This document shows positions 27,213-36,177 of a DNA stretch of 64,000 nt, one piece after another. Every line of letters starts with the position of its first letter. The stretch's first letter is position 1. The translations under genes were made by a program, and so were the position numbers. This DNA comes from Flavihumibacter soli (GTDB lineage: Bacteria > Bacteroidota > Bacteroidia > Sphingobacteriales > Sphingobacteriaceae), in NCBI RefSeq assembly GCF_010692725.1, contig NZ_JAAFZB010000095.1:62001-126000 (forward strand), read 5' to 3'. The notes beneath the pieces were generated by a model. That model was not told the origin of the DNA. It worked only from the letters and a program-made list of their open reading frames with translations, and did no database searches.

Positions 27213-28376
27213 ATATTTACCCGTCAGGAAATAACAGATCACCAGCAAGGCTCCCGCCGCGGAAAAAAGGAATAAAGCCTTTGCGCCAAAATGGTACCAC
27301 AGCAGCCCGGCCAAAGAACTGGCCGCCAGCGTGCAGAAACTGCTGAGAGCAGTGAAGGTTCCGATCGCGGTCGCCGTATCCTTCGGATCCGCAATATTAC
27401 TGATCATAGCTCTGGAAATTCCCTCCGTACAGGCTGCATAAATCCCATACATGAAAAACAGGACAAAGAAGCCCACATTTGAGGCATTAAAGGCCATGCC
27501 GAGATAAACCAGCAGGAAGACAAAAAAGCCTGCAATCATGGTCCTTTTCAGCCCGATCCGATCGGCAGCAATGCCCGCAGGGTAGGCTGTCAGGGCAAAC
27601 ACCAGGTTGTAAAAAATATATGTGCCGATCACCGCGGTATCTGTCAGTCCCCGCTCTTTCATCATGAGCAGTAGAAAAACATCCGAACTATTTATCAGGG
27701 CAAAAGCCAGCAATCCGCCGACCAGGCGCCGGTAAGATGCCGGACTTTGTTTCCAGTACTGCAAAAAAGAAAAGAACTTCCAGGAATCGGATGCGGTACC
27801 CGGGGCGGATCCCCTGACCTTTTCCTTTAGAAAGAACGTTGCAAAGATTCCCAAAAGTCCGGGAATGGATGCCAGCAGAAAGAGTAGTACATAATCGCCT
27901 GGATACAAATACAGAAACAATAACGCAAGGGAAGGCCCCAAAACCGCACCAAACGTATCCATCGATCGATGGAAACCGAATACCTGCGCCTTGGTTGTCG
28001 GCGTTGTCTCATCCGATAACAGGGCGTCGCGGGCACCGGTTCTCAGCCCTTTTCCCAGACGGTCTGTACTGCGAGCCAGGAAGATCCACCAGGGATATAT
28101 AAAGGCTACCATCATGGGCTTTGATATGGTACTTAGAAAGTACCCCGCCTGCACAAAAGGGAGCCGCTTACCCGTACGGTCAGACATTTTGCCAAAATAG
28201 CCTTTACTTAAACCAGCCAGCGCTTCAGCGAAGCCCTCCAGAACGCCGATCAGGGCAATTGAAAATCCGATATGCCTTAAATAAACCGGCATGACCGGGT
28301 ATAGCATCTCGCTCGATACATCCGTAAGCAAACTGACAATGGACAAGATCCATATGGTGCGTGTTAGTATCTTCAT
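27159..28376 (-). CDS. MFS transporter
   Basis: This 405-residue protein has about 12 hydrophobic helices. The loop 2-3 signature is YFGKMSDRTGKRLPFVQAGY, with the matching FALTAYPAGIAADRIGLKRT in the second half. The N-terminus reads SLLTDVSSEMLYPVMPVYL. The substrate is not predictable. I use the ATG at 28376 (MKILTRTIWILS); the frame upstream to 28460 adds a non-membrane extension with no family support. The last 18 codons overlap crcB on the opposite strand. Confidence 0.88.
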   Translation of the reverse strand: MKILTRTIWILSIVSLLTDVSSEMLYPVMPVYLRHIGFSIALIGVLEGFAEALAGLSKGYFGKMSDRTGKRLPFVQAGYFLSTISKPMMVAFIYPWWIFLARSTDRLGKGLRTGARDALLSDETTPTTKAQVFGFHRSMDTFGAVLGPSLALLFLYLYPGDYVLLFLLASIPGLLGIFATFFLKEKVRGSAPGTASDSWKFFSFLQYWKQSPASYRRLVGGLLAFALINSSDVFLLLMMKERGLTDTAVIGTYIFYNLVFALTAYPAGIAADRIGLKRTMIAGFFVFLLVYLGMAFNASNVGFFVLFFMYGIYAACTEGISRAMISNIADPKDTATAIGTFTALSSFCTLAASSLAGLLWYHFGAKALFLFSAAGALLVICYFLTGKYLPQYLNSKHPEIQSGNA

Positions 28377-28489
28377 ACAGACCCATCGTTTAGCTTCCAT
28401 AAAACTAAAAATTTCCAGGGCTATATGTATATTCTTCCCCTGGAACTGTTTAAGCGGCATCGATGATTAAATTTTCCTGATAAGATTAA

Positions 28490-28497
28490 TAACTTTG
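28490..28497 (+). promoter_or_regulatory. -7 box (TAACTTTG) four bases before the dioxygenase ATG
   Basis: An exact TAnnTTTG match ends four bases before the start at 28502, the same geometry as at purD and clpS. The message would be leaderless or nearly so. Confidence 0.55.
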
Positions 28498-28501
28498 CCT
28501 G

Positions 28502-29461
28502 ATGGAATTCACTCCCGAAATAAAACAACGGCTCGATCAACTGCAGGAAAAATATGCGTCTATGGGCCAGGACATGGTTTCCTATCTTGACGGCCTTTTG
28601 TACGCTGATTTTTTAACCTACTGGGACTACATCCACCTGGATACCCTTCTTAGCCTGCAAAGTCCAAAAACCCCGTTTCCTGATGAGGAGATCTTCATCA
28701 TGTATCACCAGATCACGGAATTATATTTTAAGCTTACCCTCCATGAGTGCAAGCAGATCAGTAATCACCCGAACCTCACGACAGCTTTTTTTATTGCCCG
28801 CATAAAGCGAATCAACTCTTACTTCCAGGCCCTGACCAGTTCCTTCGAGATCATGGTTGAAGGAATGGAAAAAGAACAGTTTCTCAAATTCAGAATGTCC
28901 CTGCTTCCTGCAAGTGGCTTCCAGTCCGGACAATACCGCATGATCGAGATTTATGCTACGGATTTCGGACAGCTGGTCATCCAGGAAAAGCGAAAGGAAA
29001 TGGAGCACGAGACCGTAGAAGAACAGTTTAATCACATCTACTGGAAATTCGGGGCCACTGAGCTTTCAACCGGTAAGCAAACCCTCACTTTAAAACAGTT
29101 CGAGAAAAAATATGCTACCGAATTTATTTCGCTGGCAAAGAACACCCAAAACACAAACTTCAGATCGCTGTTAAAAGGATTAAAGGAGGCTGGAGAAAAC
29201 ACTGCTGAGCTTGAGAATGAGCTTCGGGACCTGGACATACAGATCAATGTAACCTGGCCGCTTGTTCATTACAAATCGGCGGTACGATATCTGAACCGGC
29301 ATCCCGAAGAAATCAAGGCAACCGGAGGAACAAACTGGCAAAAATACCTGCCGCCCCGCTTTCAGAAGCGCATTTTTTATCCCGAGTTATGGACTGATAG
29401 TCAGATAGATGAATGGGGTAAAAGCTGGGTTATGAGTGTACTTCCTACACTTGATATTTAA
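28502..29461 (+). CDS. Tryptophan 2,3-dioxygenase family protein
   Basis: This 319-residue heme protein family opens the indole ring of tryptophan to N-formylkynurenine. Family features include YWDYIHLDTLLSLQSPKTPFPDEEIFIMYHQITELYFKLTLHE (about residues 40-82, described here in short pieces: YIHLDTLLSLQ, DEEIFIMYHQ, ELYFK), then SGFQSGQYRMIE and a C-terminal helical region. The Bacteroidota members are more distant from classic KynA, so the exact substrate is less sure. No kynureninase or formamidase is adjacent. The ilvE gene follows 62 bp later with its own promoter. Confidence 0.85.
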   Translation: MEFTPEIKQRLDQLQEKYASMGQDMVSYLDGLLYADFLTYWDYIHLDTLLSLQSPKTPFPDEEIFIMYHQITELYFKLTLHECKQISNHPNLTTAFFIARIKRINSYFQALTSSFEIMVEGMEKEQFLKFRMSLLPASGFQSGQYRMIEIYATDFGQLVIQEKRKEMEHETVEEQFNHIYWKFGATELSTGKQTLTLKQFEKKYATEFISLAKNTQNTNFRSLLKGLKEAGENTAELENELRDLDIQINVTWPLVHYKSAVRYLNRHPEEIKATGGTNWQKYLPPRFQKRIFYPELWTDSQIDEWGKSWVMSVLPTLDI

Positions 29462-29471
29462 AAATTTTTAA

Positions 29472-29500
29472 TTGCAAAGAGGCATAATTGCATAATTTTG
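29472..29500 (+). promoter_or_regulatory. ilvE: Promoter of ilvE: TTG - 18 bases - TAATTTTG
   Basis: TTG at 29472-29474 and TAATTTTG at 29493-29500 are spaced 18 bases apart, the best full Bacteroidota-type promoter in the window. The leader to the GTG at 29524 would be about 17-20 bases. Confidence 0.6.
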
Positions 29501-29523
29501 TTCTTTATTAAACCCACAAAACA

Positions 29524-30588
29524 GTGATTGATACTTTAAATATCCCGGTAAACAGAACGCCTGCTTCCCGCCTGGCGCAAACCGATTTTAGCAACCTTCC
29601 GTTCGGAAAGATCTTTTCCGATCATATGTTTGTGGCTGATTACGCAGACGGAGAGTGGAAGAACCTTCAGATCGTCCCCTATGGTGATATCAGCATGAGC
29701 CCGGCTGCTTCTGCCCTGCATTATGGGCAGGCGATATTTGAAGGTATCAAAGCTTACAAGCAGAAGAACGGGCAGATCGTTATCTTCCGTCCGGTTGACA
29801 ATTTTGAGCGTTTTAATATATCGGCAGAACGCATGGTGATGCCTGTGGTTCCTGAAGAGATATTCATGCAGGGCATGGCCCAGCTGATCAACCTGGATCG
29901 CGATTGGGTTCCGACAGCTGAGGGCCATTCGCTTTACATCCGGCCATTCATGTTTGCTACCGATCCCGTTATTGGTGTGCATGCCTCTGCTGCCTACAAA
30001 TTTATTATCATTATTGGCCCAACAGGTGCTTATTATGCCAAGCCCATCAAGGTTAAAATGGAAATGCATTATGCACGTGCGGTCGAAGGCGGCGTTGGTT
30101 ATGCGAAAACCGCCGGTAATTATGCGCGGTCTCTGTATCCGACCCTGCAGGCGCAAAAAGAGGGTTTTGATCAGCTGATCTGGACCGACGCCAAGGAGCA
30201 CGCCTATATCGAGGAATCAGGAACAACCAACGTCATGTTCGTGATCAACAACGTGCTGATCACTCCATCCACTCGCGACACTATCTTAGACGGGATCACC
30301 CGTAAGAGTATTCTGGCACTTGCCCGTTCATGGGGAATGGCCGTTGAAGAACGCCGTGTTAGTGTAGCAGAAGTAATTGAGGCCGCCCGCGAAGGAAGTC
30401 TCCAGGAAGCATTTGGCGCCGGTACCGCAGCAACAATCGCACATATTGCACAGATAGGATACAAGAACGAATTATTTACGCTGCCGGACCCAGCCAGCCG
30501 GGAGTTTTCTAATAAAGCACTGAAAGCCCTCAGCGACATTCGTTATGGGAACGTTGAAGACGAATTCGGCTGGAATTACACCGTTTAG
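29524..30588 (+). CDS. ilvE: Branched-chain amino acid aminotransferase
   Basis: This 354-residue fold-type IV PLP enzyme catalyses the last step of leucine, isoleucine and valine synthesis (or the first of breakdown). Motifs are SALHYGQAIFEGIKAY, RPVDNFERFN, the PLP-lysine region GYAKTAGNYARSLYP, the fold-type IV signature EESGTTNVMFVI, and GAGTAATI. The start is GTG at 29524, which gives the family N-terminus and lies downstream of a good promoter. Confidence 0.96.
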   Translation: MIDTLNIPVNRTPASRLAQTDFSNLPFGKIFSDHMFVADYADGEWKNLQIVPYGDISMSPAASALHYGQAIFEGIKAYKQKNGQIVIFRPVDNFERFNISAERMVMPVVPEEIFMQGMAQLINLDRDWVPTAEGHSLYIRPFMFATDPVIGVHASAAYKFIIIIGPTGAYYAKPIKVKMEMHYARAVEGGVGYAKTAGNYARSLYPTLQAQKEGFDQLIWTDAKEHAYIEESGTTNVMFVINNVLITPSTRDTILDGITRKSILALARSWGMAVEERRVSVAEVIEAAREGSLQEAFGAGTAATIAHIAQIGYKNELFTLPDPASREFSNKALKALSDIRYGNVEDEFGWNYTV

Positions 30589-30933
30589 ATTTTCGGGAAA
30601 GCGTCAAATTAAGCTGATCTTCGGCAAGGATGAGAACTGTCCTGCATTGAATAATCGACCCCGACCGATATTTCGTTCCATTTCAAGAGAGATACCTTTT
30701 TGAAAGAAGTAGTTTTTCGCTGAATGATAAAGGTCAGGCAGTACTCAAGTTAAGGTCAAGTCCATAAATATATGGACTTGACCCGAACATGGTACGAACC
30801 AGTCCCCTCCACTGTACATGATTTCTCTCTCCCTGATCAGCAGTTTAATTCTCTTCTCATTCGTATTGAATTAAAAGTGGATTTTCAATCAGCGAGATAT
30901 TCGAAATCTACACCCCCGAATTTTGTCAGATGA
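30589..30933. other. Convergent intergenic region with REP-like palindrome
   Basis: This 345-bp gap between ilvE and the leftward AsmA-like gene has no coding frame that I can support. Its main structure is the 13-bp inverted repeat at 30754-30783, also found at the right end of the window. No classic U-tract terminator was seen for either gene. Confidence 0.6.
30754..30783. repeat. REP-like palindrome, copy 1
   Basis: GGTCAAGTCCATA (30754-30766) and TATGGACTTGACC (30771-30783) form a perfect 13-bp inverted repeat with a 4-base loop. The core GGTCAAGTCCAT is shared with copy 2 at 63308-63363. Confidence 0.85.
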
Positions 30934-32757
30934 TCATTTCCTTTCCTTTTGCTTCCGTTGTTCTTTCCGTCTCAGCCTTTCTTCGCGCCGTTCTTCACGT
31001 TCTTCTTTAATAGTTTTGAGTTCAAGAACCTTCACTTCTATTTTTCGCTGCGTTTGAGGATCCAGGCCGATGGTTTCCTTGAGACCACCGAGCATTCCTT
31101 TCCAGATCATGGTGACGAACGAGACACTGTCCGGGCGGGAATAAAGAACATTTGCATGGCGAAGTTTTTCGCCCGGAGAGGGGTTCTCGTTCTTCAGTAC
31201 TAACACGTTAGCCGCTATTGAGGCGAGATTCATCTTCCTCAAACGGGCCTTCTCATTGCGGGCCAGCAGCGAGATCTTCAGGTCATTGTATTTCAGCGCA
31301 AGCCGGCCCCTGACACCAAGGGTATCGCCAGTAATAGCAAACTGCATTTGTTCAATAAATCCCTCACGAATTTCAACCAGCGTCAGGGGCTTTAATACCT
31401 TATTGACTAACTCCCCATCCATATTTCCGACAGAGCCTTTCAAGTCAAATGCCGCCGCCTTATTTGTCAGATCGAATTCGAGTGCAGCATTCATCCTGCC
31501 GCGGCCCATGATCAGCCCGGTGATCCCGGCCCGGGTGATCCTGTTGCTGGCCAGCGCCGCAGAATCGTTGGTGATGTTATAGATGCTCCCTTCGATATGG
31601 TCGAAGAAAATCATTCCTTTCATTTTTGTTTGCGGCGAATATTCGGAATAAGCTATCCGACCATTCTGTATCACCACTGAATCAATCAAGGTATTCAGGG
31701 TCATCTGCCGCAATGCCAACTGCGGAAAGCTCATCAGACGCTTATCCGCTTTCTTAGGAATGGCTTTGTTTAAAAATATATTGAGATTGCTGTTGCTAAT
31801 TGTTAATCGGGAAGCGATCAGGCGTCGATCTCTATTAAACGCTTTAAAATTGATATCTTCTAACAGAGCTTCATTCACCCGCGCCCCATAACGGCCTGCA
31901 CGGGCGTTAAGTTTGCGGGAAAAATCCATTTCGCCATACCTGGGAATAAGTCGAAAACCTCTCACCCTGGCATTTTGGCTTCGGGTAGAAGCCATGAACT
32001 CATCCACCTCGACATCATACATTTCGTCCGGAGTCCGGTACGAATAATTCTGCAGCAGTACAGATATGTTCTGCGTGTGATAAAACTTAGACCTATCGTA
32101 TTGTGAGGCCGAATCAATGAGCAGGCCTTCGATGTTGATATCCAGATTTTTCAGCCTGGTCACCTGGTTTCGTTTAACGCTCTGATCAATATATTGAAAA
32201 TCGGAATCATGAAAGTTTATTACATCCACCTTAATGGATCGCAGATATTTTGATAAGCGCTGGTAGGCGTTCCGATTATCGACCATGGTGGACTGAATGC
32301 CCGGCAACTCATGGTAGATCATTCTTACTTTTGGCCGGTTGATCACCAGGGATGTTAATTCAAGTTCACGCCGAAAATAAACCTGGAAAGGATGAACCCT
32401 TTCGATATCAAGCCCCGCTACTTCCACTATAAATAGATGCCGGGGAGCCGCCCCCCTTCTTATCATGCGCTGATACATCTTAACGTTGGGTATGAAGGCG
32501 ATCTTTTTGAAGGATACCTTGCCGGTTAAAACATCTACATTGACACTTTCAAAGCTGATGTTATACAGGCTGTCGGTCGAGGTAATGATGGCTTCTTTAA
32601 TATGACGGGTGAGGTAAGGCTTCCAACGGAGATTGATATAAACACCAAAGCCGGTGAGCAGGATGAAAGTCATCAGGAAGCCTGACATGATCCACCTCCA
32701 GACCTTAGGAAGATGAACACCTTTATTGGTAATTGCTTCGTGCCGTGGGTCGTGCAA
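30934..32757 (-). CDS. AsmA-like / DUF748-type membrane-anchored protein
   Basis: This ~607-residue protein has one N-terminal membrane helix (about residues 24-46, IMSGFLMTFILLTGFGVYI). It is followed by a long beta-rich periplasmic region of the AsmA-like type (repeated LTSLVINRPKV, LKNLDINIEGLLID, ITGLIMGRGRM strand patterns), which in relatives bridges lipids between membranes. It ends in an extremely basic and acidic tail of KEEREERREERLRRKEQ type. The full frame opens with TTG at 32757. The first ATG is at 32688, inside the membrane helix region, so the start is unsure. It is divergent from miaB. Confidence 0.75.
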   Translation of the reverse strand: MHDPRHEAITNKGVHLPKVWRWIMSGFLMTFILLTGFGVYINLRWKPYLTRHIKEAIITSTDSLYNISFESVNVDVLTGKVSFKKIAFIPNVKMYQRMIRRGAAPRHLFIVEVAGLDIERVHPFQVYFRRELELTSLVINRPKVRMIYHELPGIQSTMVDNRNAYQRLSKYLRSIKVDVINFHDSDFQYIDQSVKRNQVTRLKNLDINIEGLLIDSASQYDRSKFYHTQNISVLLQNYSYRTPDEMYDVEVDEFMASTRSQNARVRGFRLIPRYGEMDFSRKLNARAGRYGARVNEALLEDINFKAFNRDRRLIASRLTISNSNLNIFLNKAIPKKADKRLMSFPQLALRQMTLNTLIDSVVIQNGRIAYSEYSPQTKMKGMIFFDHIEGSIYNITNDSAALASNRITRAGITGLIMGRGRMNAALEFDLTNKAAAFDLKGSVGNMDGELVNKVLKPLTLVEIREGFIEQMQFAITGDTLGVRGRLALKYNDLKISLLARNEKARLRKMNLASIAANVLVLKNENPSPGEKLRHANVLYSRPDSVSFVTMIWKGMLGGLKETIGLDPQTQRKIEVKVLELKTIKEEREERREERLRRKEQRKQKERK

Positions 32758-32842
32758 GGTTTAGCTTAGGTTTAACATACTAAGTAACGTAAATTAAAAT
32801 TCAAATTAACCTGCCAAACTGTCATCATGTTGAATTTTATTG

Positions 32843-32850
32843 TACTTTTG
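32843..32850 (+). promoter_or_regulatory. miaB: Candidate -7 box (TACTTTTG) for the miaB operon
   Basis: An exact TAnnTTTG match 22 bases before the miaB ATG. It is the likely promoter for miaB through secG. No TTTG at ideal -33 spacing. Confidence 0.5.
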
Positions 32851-32872
32851 TAACCTTTAAAATAATGAAACA

Positions 32873-34339
32873 ATGATTGGTGAGCAAGCTACTTTAAAAG
32901 ATAATTCAGAAATAGATAACAACTTCATTAAGTCTGTAAGCCAGCACGATGAAGCCCGTCAGGGTGAAGCATTAGTTCTTGATACCAAAGCTCCCGCAGA
33001 CGGACGTAAGCTGTTCATTGAGAGCTATGGCTGCGCCATGAATTTTTCGGATAGCGAGATCGTTGCTTCGATCATGGGCGATATGGGTTTTTCGACCACT
33101 CCTGATTATAAGGAAGCTGATGTAATATTTATAAATACTTGTTCTATACGCGAGAACGCTGAGCAAAGGGTACGTAACCGTTTGAAAGAATTCAGTGCCG
33201 CTAAGACAAGAAATCCGGGATTAACGATCGGGGTTTTGGGCTGTATGGCTGAAAGATTAAAATCGAAATTCCTTGAAGAAGAAAAGTTGGTTGACCTGGT
33301 GATAGGGCCAGATGCCTACCGGGATCTGCCGAATCTGATAGGTCAGGTGGAAGACGGAAACAGGGCAGTGAATGTACTCCTCTCACGAGAAGAAACATAT
33401 GCGGATATCAGTCCTGTACGCCTCAATACGAACGGCATCTCTGCCTTTGTCTCCATCATGCGGGGCTGCGACAACATGTGTTCGTTCTGTGTAGTTCCGT
33501 TCACCCGTGGCAGGGAACGCAGTCGCGATCCGCTATCTATTGTGCAGGAAGCAACCGAATTATTCAGCCAGGGTTACCGCGAAGTAACCTTGCTCGGGCA
33601 GAATGTGGATTCATATAAGTGGACTTCTACCGAAAGTGAAAATCAGCAAATGGTCAACTTTGCCAACCTGCTGGAACTTGTAGCAAATGTGAGTCCTGAG
33701 CTTCGGGTACGTTTTTCTACCTCGCATCCAAAAGATATTACTGATGAGGTGCTTTACACAATGGCGAAACACGAAAACATTTGTAAACATATACACCTGC
33801 CGGTACAATCAGGTAACAGCCGCGTGCTGGAACTGATGAACCGTACCTATACACGTGAATGGTATATTGACCGAGTTGAAGCAATTCGAAGGATCATTCC
33901 GGGTTGCGGAATTTCCACAGATGTCATTATCGGTTTCTGCACTGAAACGGAGGAAGAGCACAAGGAGACGTTGAGTATAATGGATTATGTAAAATATGAT
34001 TTCGCCTACATGTTCACTTATTCCGAACGGCCGGGAACGCTGGCTGCTAAACGCTACCGCGACGACGTGCCTGAAGACGTAAAGAAAAGACGCTTCAATG
34101 AAGTTCTCTCCAAGCAGCAGGAATGCTCGGCGATCAGGATGGAGGAAAGGATTGGGCAGACATGTAAAGTACTGATTGAACGATACTCCAAAAAATCAGA
34201 TCAGGACTTTTCCGGCAAGAGCGATCAGAATACGACAGTTGTCTTCAATGCTGATAGCAGATATAAGCCGGGCGATTATGTTAATGTACTCATAGAAAAG
34301 TGTACTCCCGCAACACTGATAGGAAGAATCGTAGATTGA
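32873..34339 (+). CDS. miaB: tRNA-2-methylthio-N6-dimethylallyladenosine synthase
   Basis: This 488-residue radical-SAM methylthiotransferase modifies A37 of tRNAs that read UNN codons. The N-terminal UPF0004 cluster ligands lie in [27 protein letters not shown] and LGCMAERLK. The radical SAM motif is [21 protein letters not shown], and the protein ends with a TRAM domain. The N-terminal ~45 residues are a low-complexity extension. It heads a rightward group continuing with the sigma54 activator, lptE, a TPR protein and secG. Confidence 0.96.
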   Translation: MIGEQATLKDNSEIDNNFIKSVSQHDEARQGEALVLDTKAPADGRKLFIESYGCAMNFSDSEIVASIMGDMGFSTTPDYKEADVIFINTCSIRENAEQRVRNRLKEFSAAKTRNPGLTIGVLGCMAERLKSKFLEEEKLVDLVIGPDAYRDLPNLIGQVEDGNRAVNVLLSREETYADISPVRLNTNGISAFVSIMRGCDNMCSFCVVPFTRGRERSRDPLSIVQEATELFSQGYREVTLLGQNVDSYKWTSTESENQQMVNFANLLELVANVSPELRVRFSTSHPKDITDEVLYTMAKHENICKHIHLPVQSGNSRVLELMNRTYTREWYIDRVEAIRRIIPGCGISTDVIIGFCTETEEEHKETLSIMDYVKYDFAYMFTYSERPGTLAAKRYRDDVPEDVKKRRFNEVLSKQQECSAIRMEERIGQTCKVLIERYSKKSDQDFSGKSDQNTTVVFNADSRYKPGDYVNVLIEKCTPATLIGRIVD

Positions 34340-34340
34340 T

Positions 34341-34384
34341 CAATTTGCTAATTTGTTAATGTGCTAATTTGCTAATTAGCAAAA
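34341..34384 (+). repeat. Word repeat (GCTAATTTG units) between miaB and the activator gene
   Basis: TTTGCTAATTTGTTAAT and GTGCTAATTTGCTAAT repeat the same word, ending in the 16-bp perfect palindrome TTTGCTAATTAGCAAA (34368-34383). Confidence 0.75.
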
Positions 34385-34398
34385 TCTCTAATTTAGAC

Positions 34399-35640
34399 AT
34401 GGACGTTCAGGATATAAAGAACCGTTTCGGCATTATCGGCAACTCACCATTACTTAACCGTGCCATAGACATTGCCCGCCAGGTTGCTCCTACAGACATT
34501 TCTGTTCTGATCACAGGTGAAAGCGGGAGCGGGAAGGAGGTCTTTTCACATATCATTCATTCGTTAAGCTCCCGAAAGCATGGTCCTTTTATCGCTGTGA
34601 ACTGCGGAGCAATACCAGAAGGGACAATAGATTCAGAATTATTCGGACACGAAAAAGGCTCGTTCACAGGTGCTCATGAAGCCCGAAAGGGATACTTCGA
34701 AGTGGTCGACGGCGGTACCATCTTTTTGGACGAAGTGGCAGAACTACCCGTAGGCACGCAAGCCCGTCTGTTACGAGTGCTGGAGACAGGGGAATATATC
34801 AGGGTGGGTTCCTCTAAGGTACAGAAAACGAATGTGCGCGTAATAGCTGCCACCAATAAGGACGTATTTGATGCCGTGCGAGACGGGAAGTTTCGGGAAG
34901 ACCTTTACTACCGGCTGAACACGGTACCCCTAAAGATCCCGGCGTTGCGGGAACGTAAGGATGACATCTACCTAATTTTCCGCAAATTCATTGCCGACTT
35001 TACTGATAAGTACCGCAGCCCATCCGTAAATCTGGATAATGAGGCGCAACAGATGCTAATTAACTACAGCTGGCCGGGAAACGTGCGTCAACTAAAAAAT
35101 ATAGCGGAGCAAATAGCTGTTCTTGAAAAGGATCGTAACCTTACTCCTCAAAGTCTGCTAACCTATATACCGGATGAGTCAGGCCATAATCTTCCGATGC
35201 GGATTGACAAGAACCAGAAAGAGGACTTTTCGGAGCGTGATATCCTCTATAAGGTGCTTTTTGACATGAAAAAGGATATGGTGGAACTGAAAAAATTAGT
35301 TGCTGATATTATTCGGAATGGTGGCGGCCAGGTAGATTATTCATCGCATCAGCATGCCATAAGCCAGCTTTACCGCGACATTGACGCACCGAACGGTCTC
35401 GGCAATACGGTCACCGAACACCCGACACTAACTATCCATCAGCCGCAGAAAGACAATAATTACCGGATGATGGATGAAGCAGAAGAAGTGGAAGAATCGT
35501 TATCATTGCTGGACAAAGAATCTGACCTAATAAAAAAAGCTCTTAGAAAACACAAGGGCAAACGTAAATTAGCTGCACAGGAACTTGGAATCTCTGAACG
35601 GACCTTATACCGGAAAATAAAGGAATTAGATTTGAATTAA
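34399..35640 (+). CDS. Sigma54-dependent transcriptional activator without receiver domain
   Basis: This 413-residue protein begins almost directly with the AAA+ domain: Walker A ITGESGSGKEVFS, the sigma54-contact loop as GSFTGAHEAR (GAFTGA variant), Walker B GGTIFLDEVAELP and the Arg-finger region ALRERKDDIYLIF. A ~120-residue linker leads to a Fis-type HTH at the C-terminus (LAAQELGISERTLYRKIKEL). With no N-terminal sensor it may be controlled by expression or by a partner. I use the ATG at 34399, since the longer frame starts with TTG inside the word repeat. The lptE gene starts one base after its stop. Confidence 0.92.
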   Translation: MDVQDIKNRFGIIGNSPLLNRAIDIARQVAPTDISVLITGESGSGKEVFSHIIHSLSSRKHGPFIAVNCGAIPEGTIDSELFGHEKGSFTGAHEARKGYFEVVDGGTIFLDEVAELPVGTQARLLRVLETGEYIRVGSSKVQKTNVRVIAATNKDVFDAVRDGKFREDLYYRLNTVPLKIPALRERKDDIYLIFRKFIADFTDKYRSPSVNLDNEAQQMLINYSWPGNVRQLKNIAEQIAVLEKDRNLTPQSLLTYIPDESGHNLPMRIDKNQKEDFSERDILYKVLFDMKKDMVELKKLVADIIRNGGGQVDYSSHQHAISQLYRDIDAPNGLGNTVTEHPTLTIHQPQKDNNYRMMDEAEEVEESLSLLDKESDLIKKALRKHKGKRKLAAQELGISERTLYRKIKELDLN

Positions 35641-35641
35641 G

Positions 35642-36157
35642 ATGATGCACAGAACCCTTAAGGCAACACTTTTTTTATTGATGCTACCGATACTGCTCCA
35701 TGTATCATGCGGTTATAAACTTTCGGGGGCATCGATACCGGTGGAAATGAAGACGGTCTCCGTTCAGTTTTTCGAAAATAATTCCACACTTGTGGTTCCC
35801 TACCTGAGCCAGAACTTCACGGAAGCTTTAAAGAACCGTATCCGCAACCAATCCCGCTTAAGTATAATCAGGTCGGAGGGTGATGGTAATTTTGAAGGGC
35901 GGATCACGGATTACAGTATTCGGCCCGTTGCCGTACAAGGTGATGATCGTGCGGGTCTAAGCCGTTTGTCAATCACCGTCAATGTTAAATACACGAATGT
36001 ATTAAAGCCTGAGCAAAGCTATGAACAGTCCTTTACCCGGTTCCACGACCTTGACCTGGCTCGGGCGCCTTTGCAGGCGCAGGAAGCCGATCTGATTCCC
36101 AGGATCAATGAACAGCTGACTGAAGACATCTTTAACCGGGCCTTTGCCAACTGGTAA
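35642..36157 (+). CDS. lptE: LptE family LPS-assembly lipoprotein
   Basis: This 171-residue lipoprotein has a signal ending LLHVSCGYKLSG (Cys23) and the Bacteroidota LptE pattern (SIPVEMKTVSVQFFENNS, LTEDIFNRAFANW). LptE plugs the LptD barrel and helps insert lipopolysaccharide into the outer membrane. It follows the sigma54 activator by one base and precedes a TPR protein and secG, so it sits in an envelope-biogenesis operon. Confidence 0.9.
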   Translation: MMHRTLKATLFLLMLPILLHVSCGYKLSGASIPVEMKTVSVQFFENNSTLVVPYLSQNFTEALKNRIRNQSRLSIIRSEGDGNFEGRITDYSIRPVAVQGDDRAGLSRLSITVNVKYTNVLKPEQSYEQSFTRFHDLDLARAPLQAQEADLIPRINEQLTEDIFNRAFANW

Positions 36158-36177
36158 ACCATCAAATAAGAGACAAA

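Noticed and set aside
29536-30201. 221-codon minus-strand open frame over ilvE
   Set aside because: It lies wholly within the well-supported ilvE gene on the other strand and has no protein-like features.
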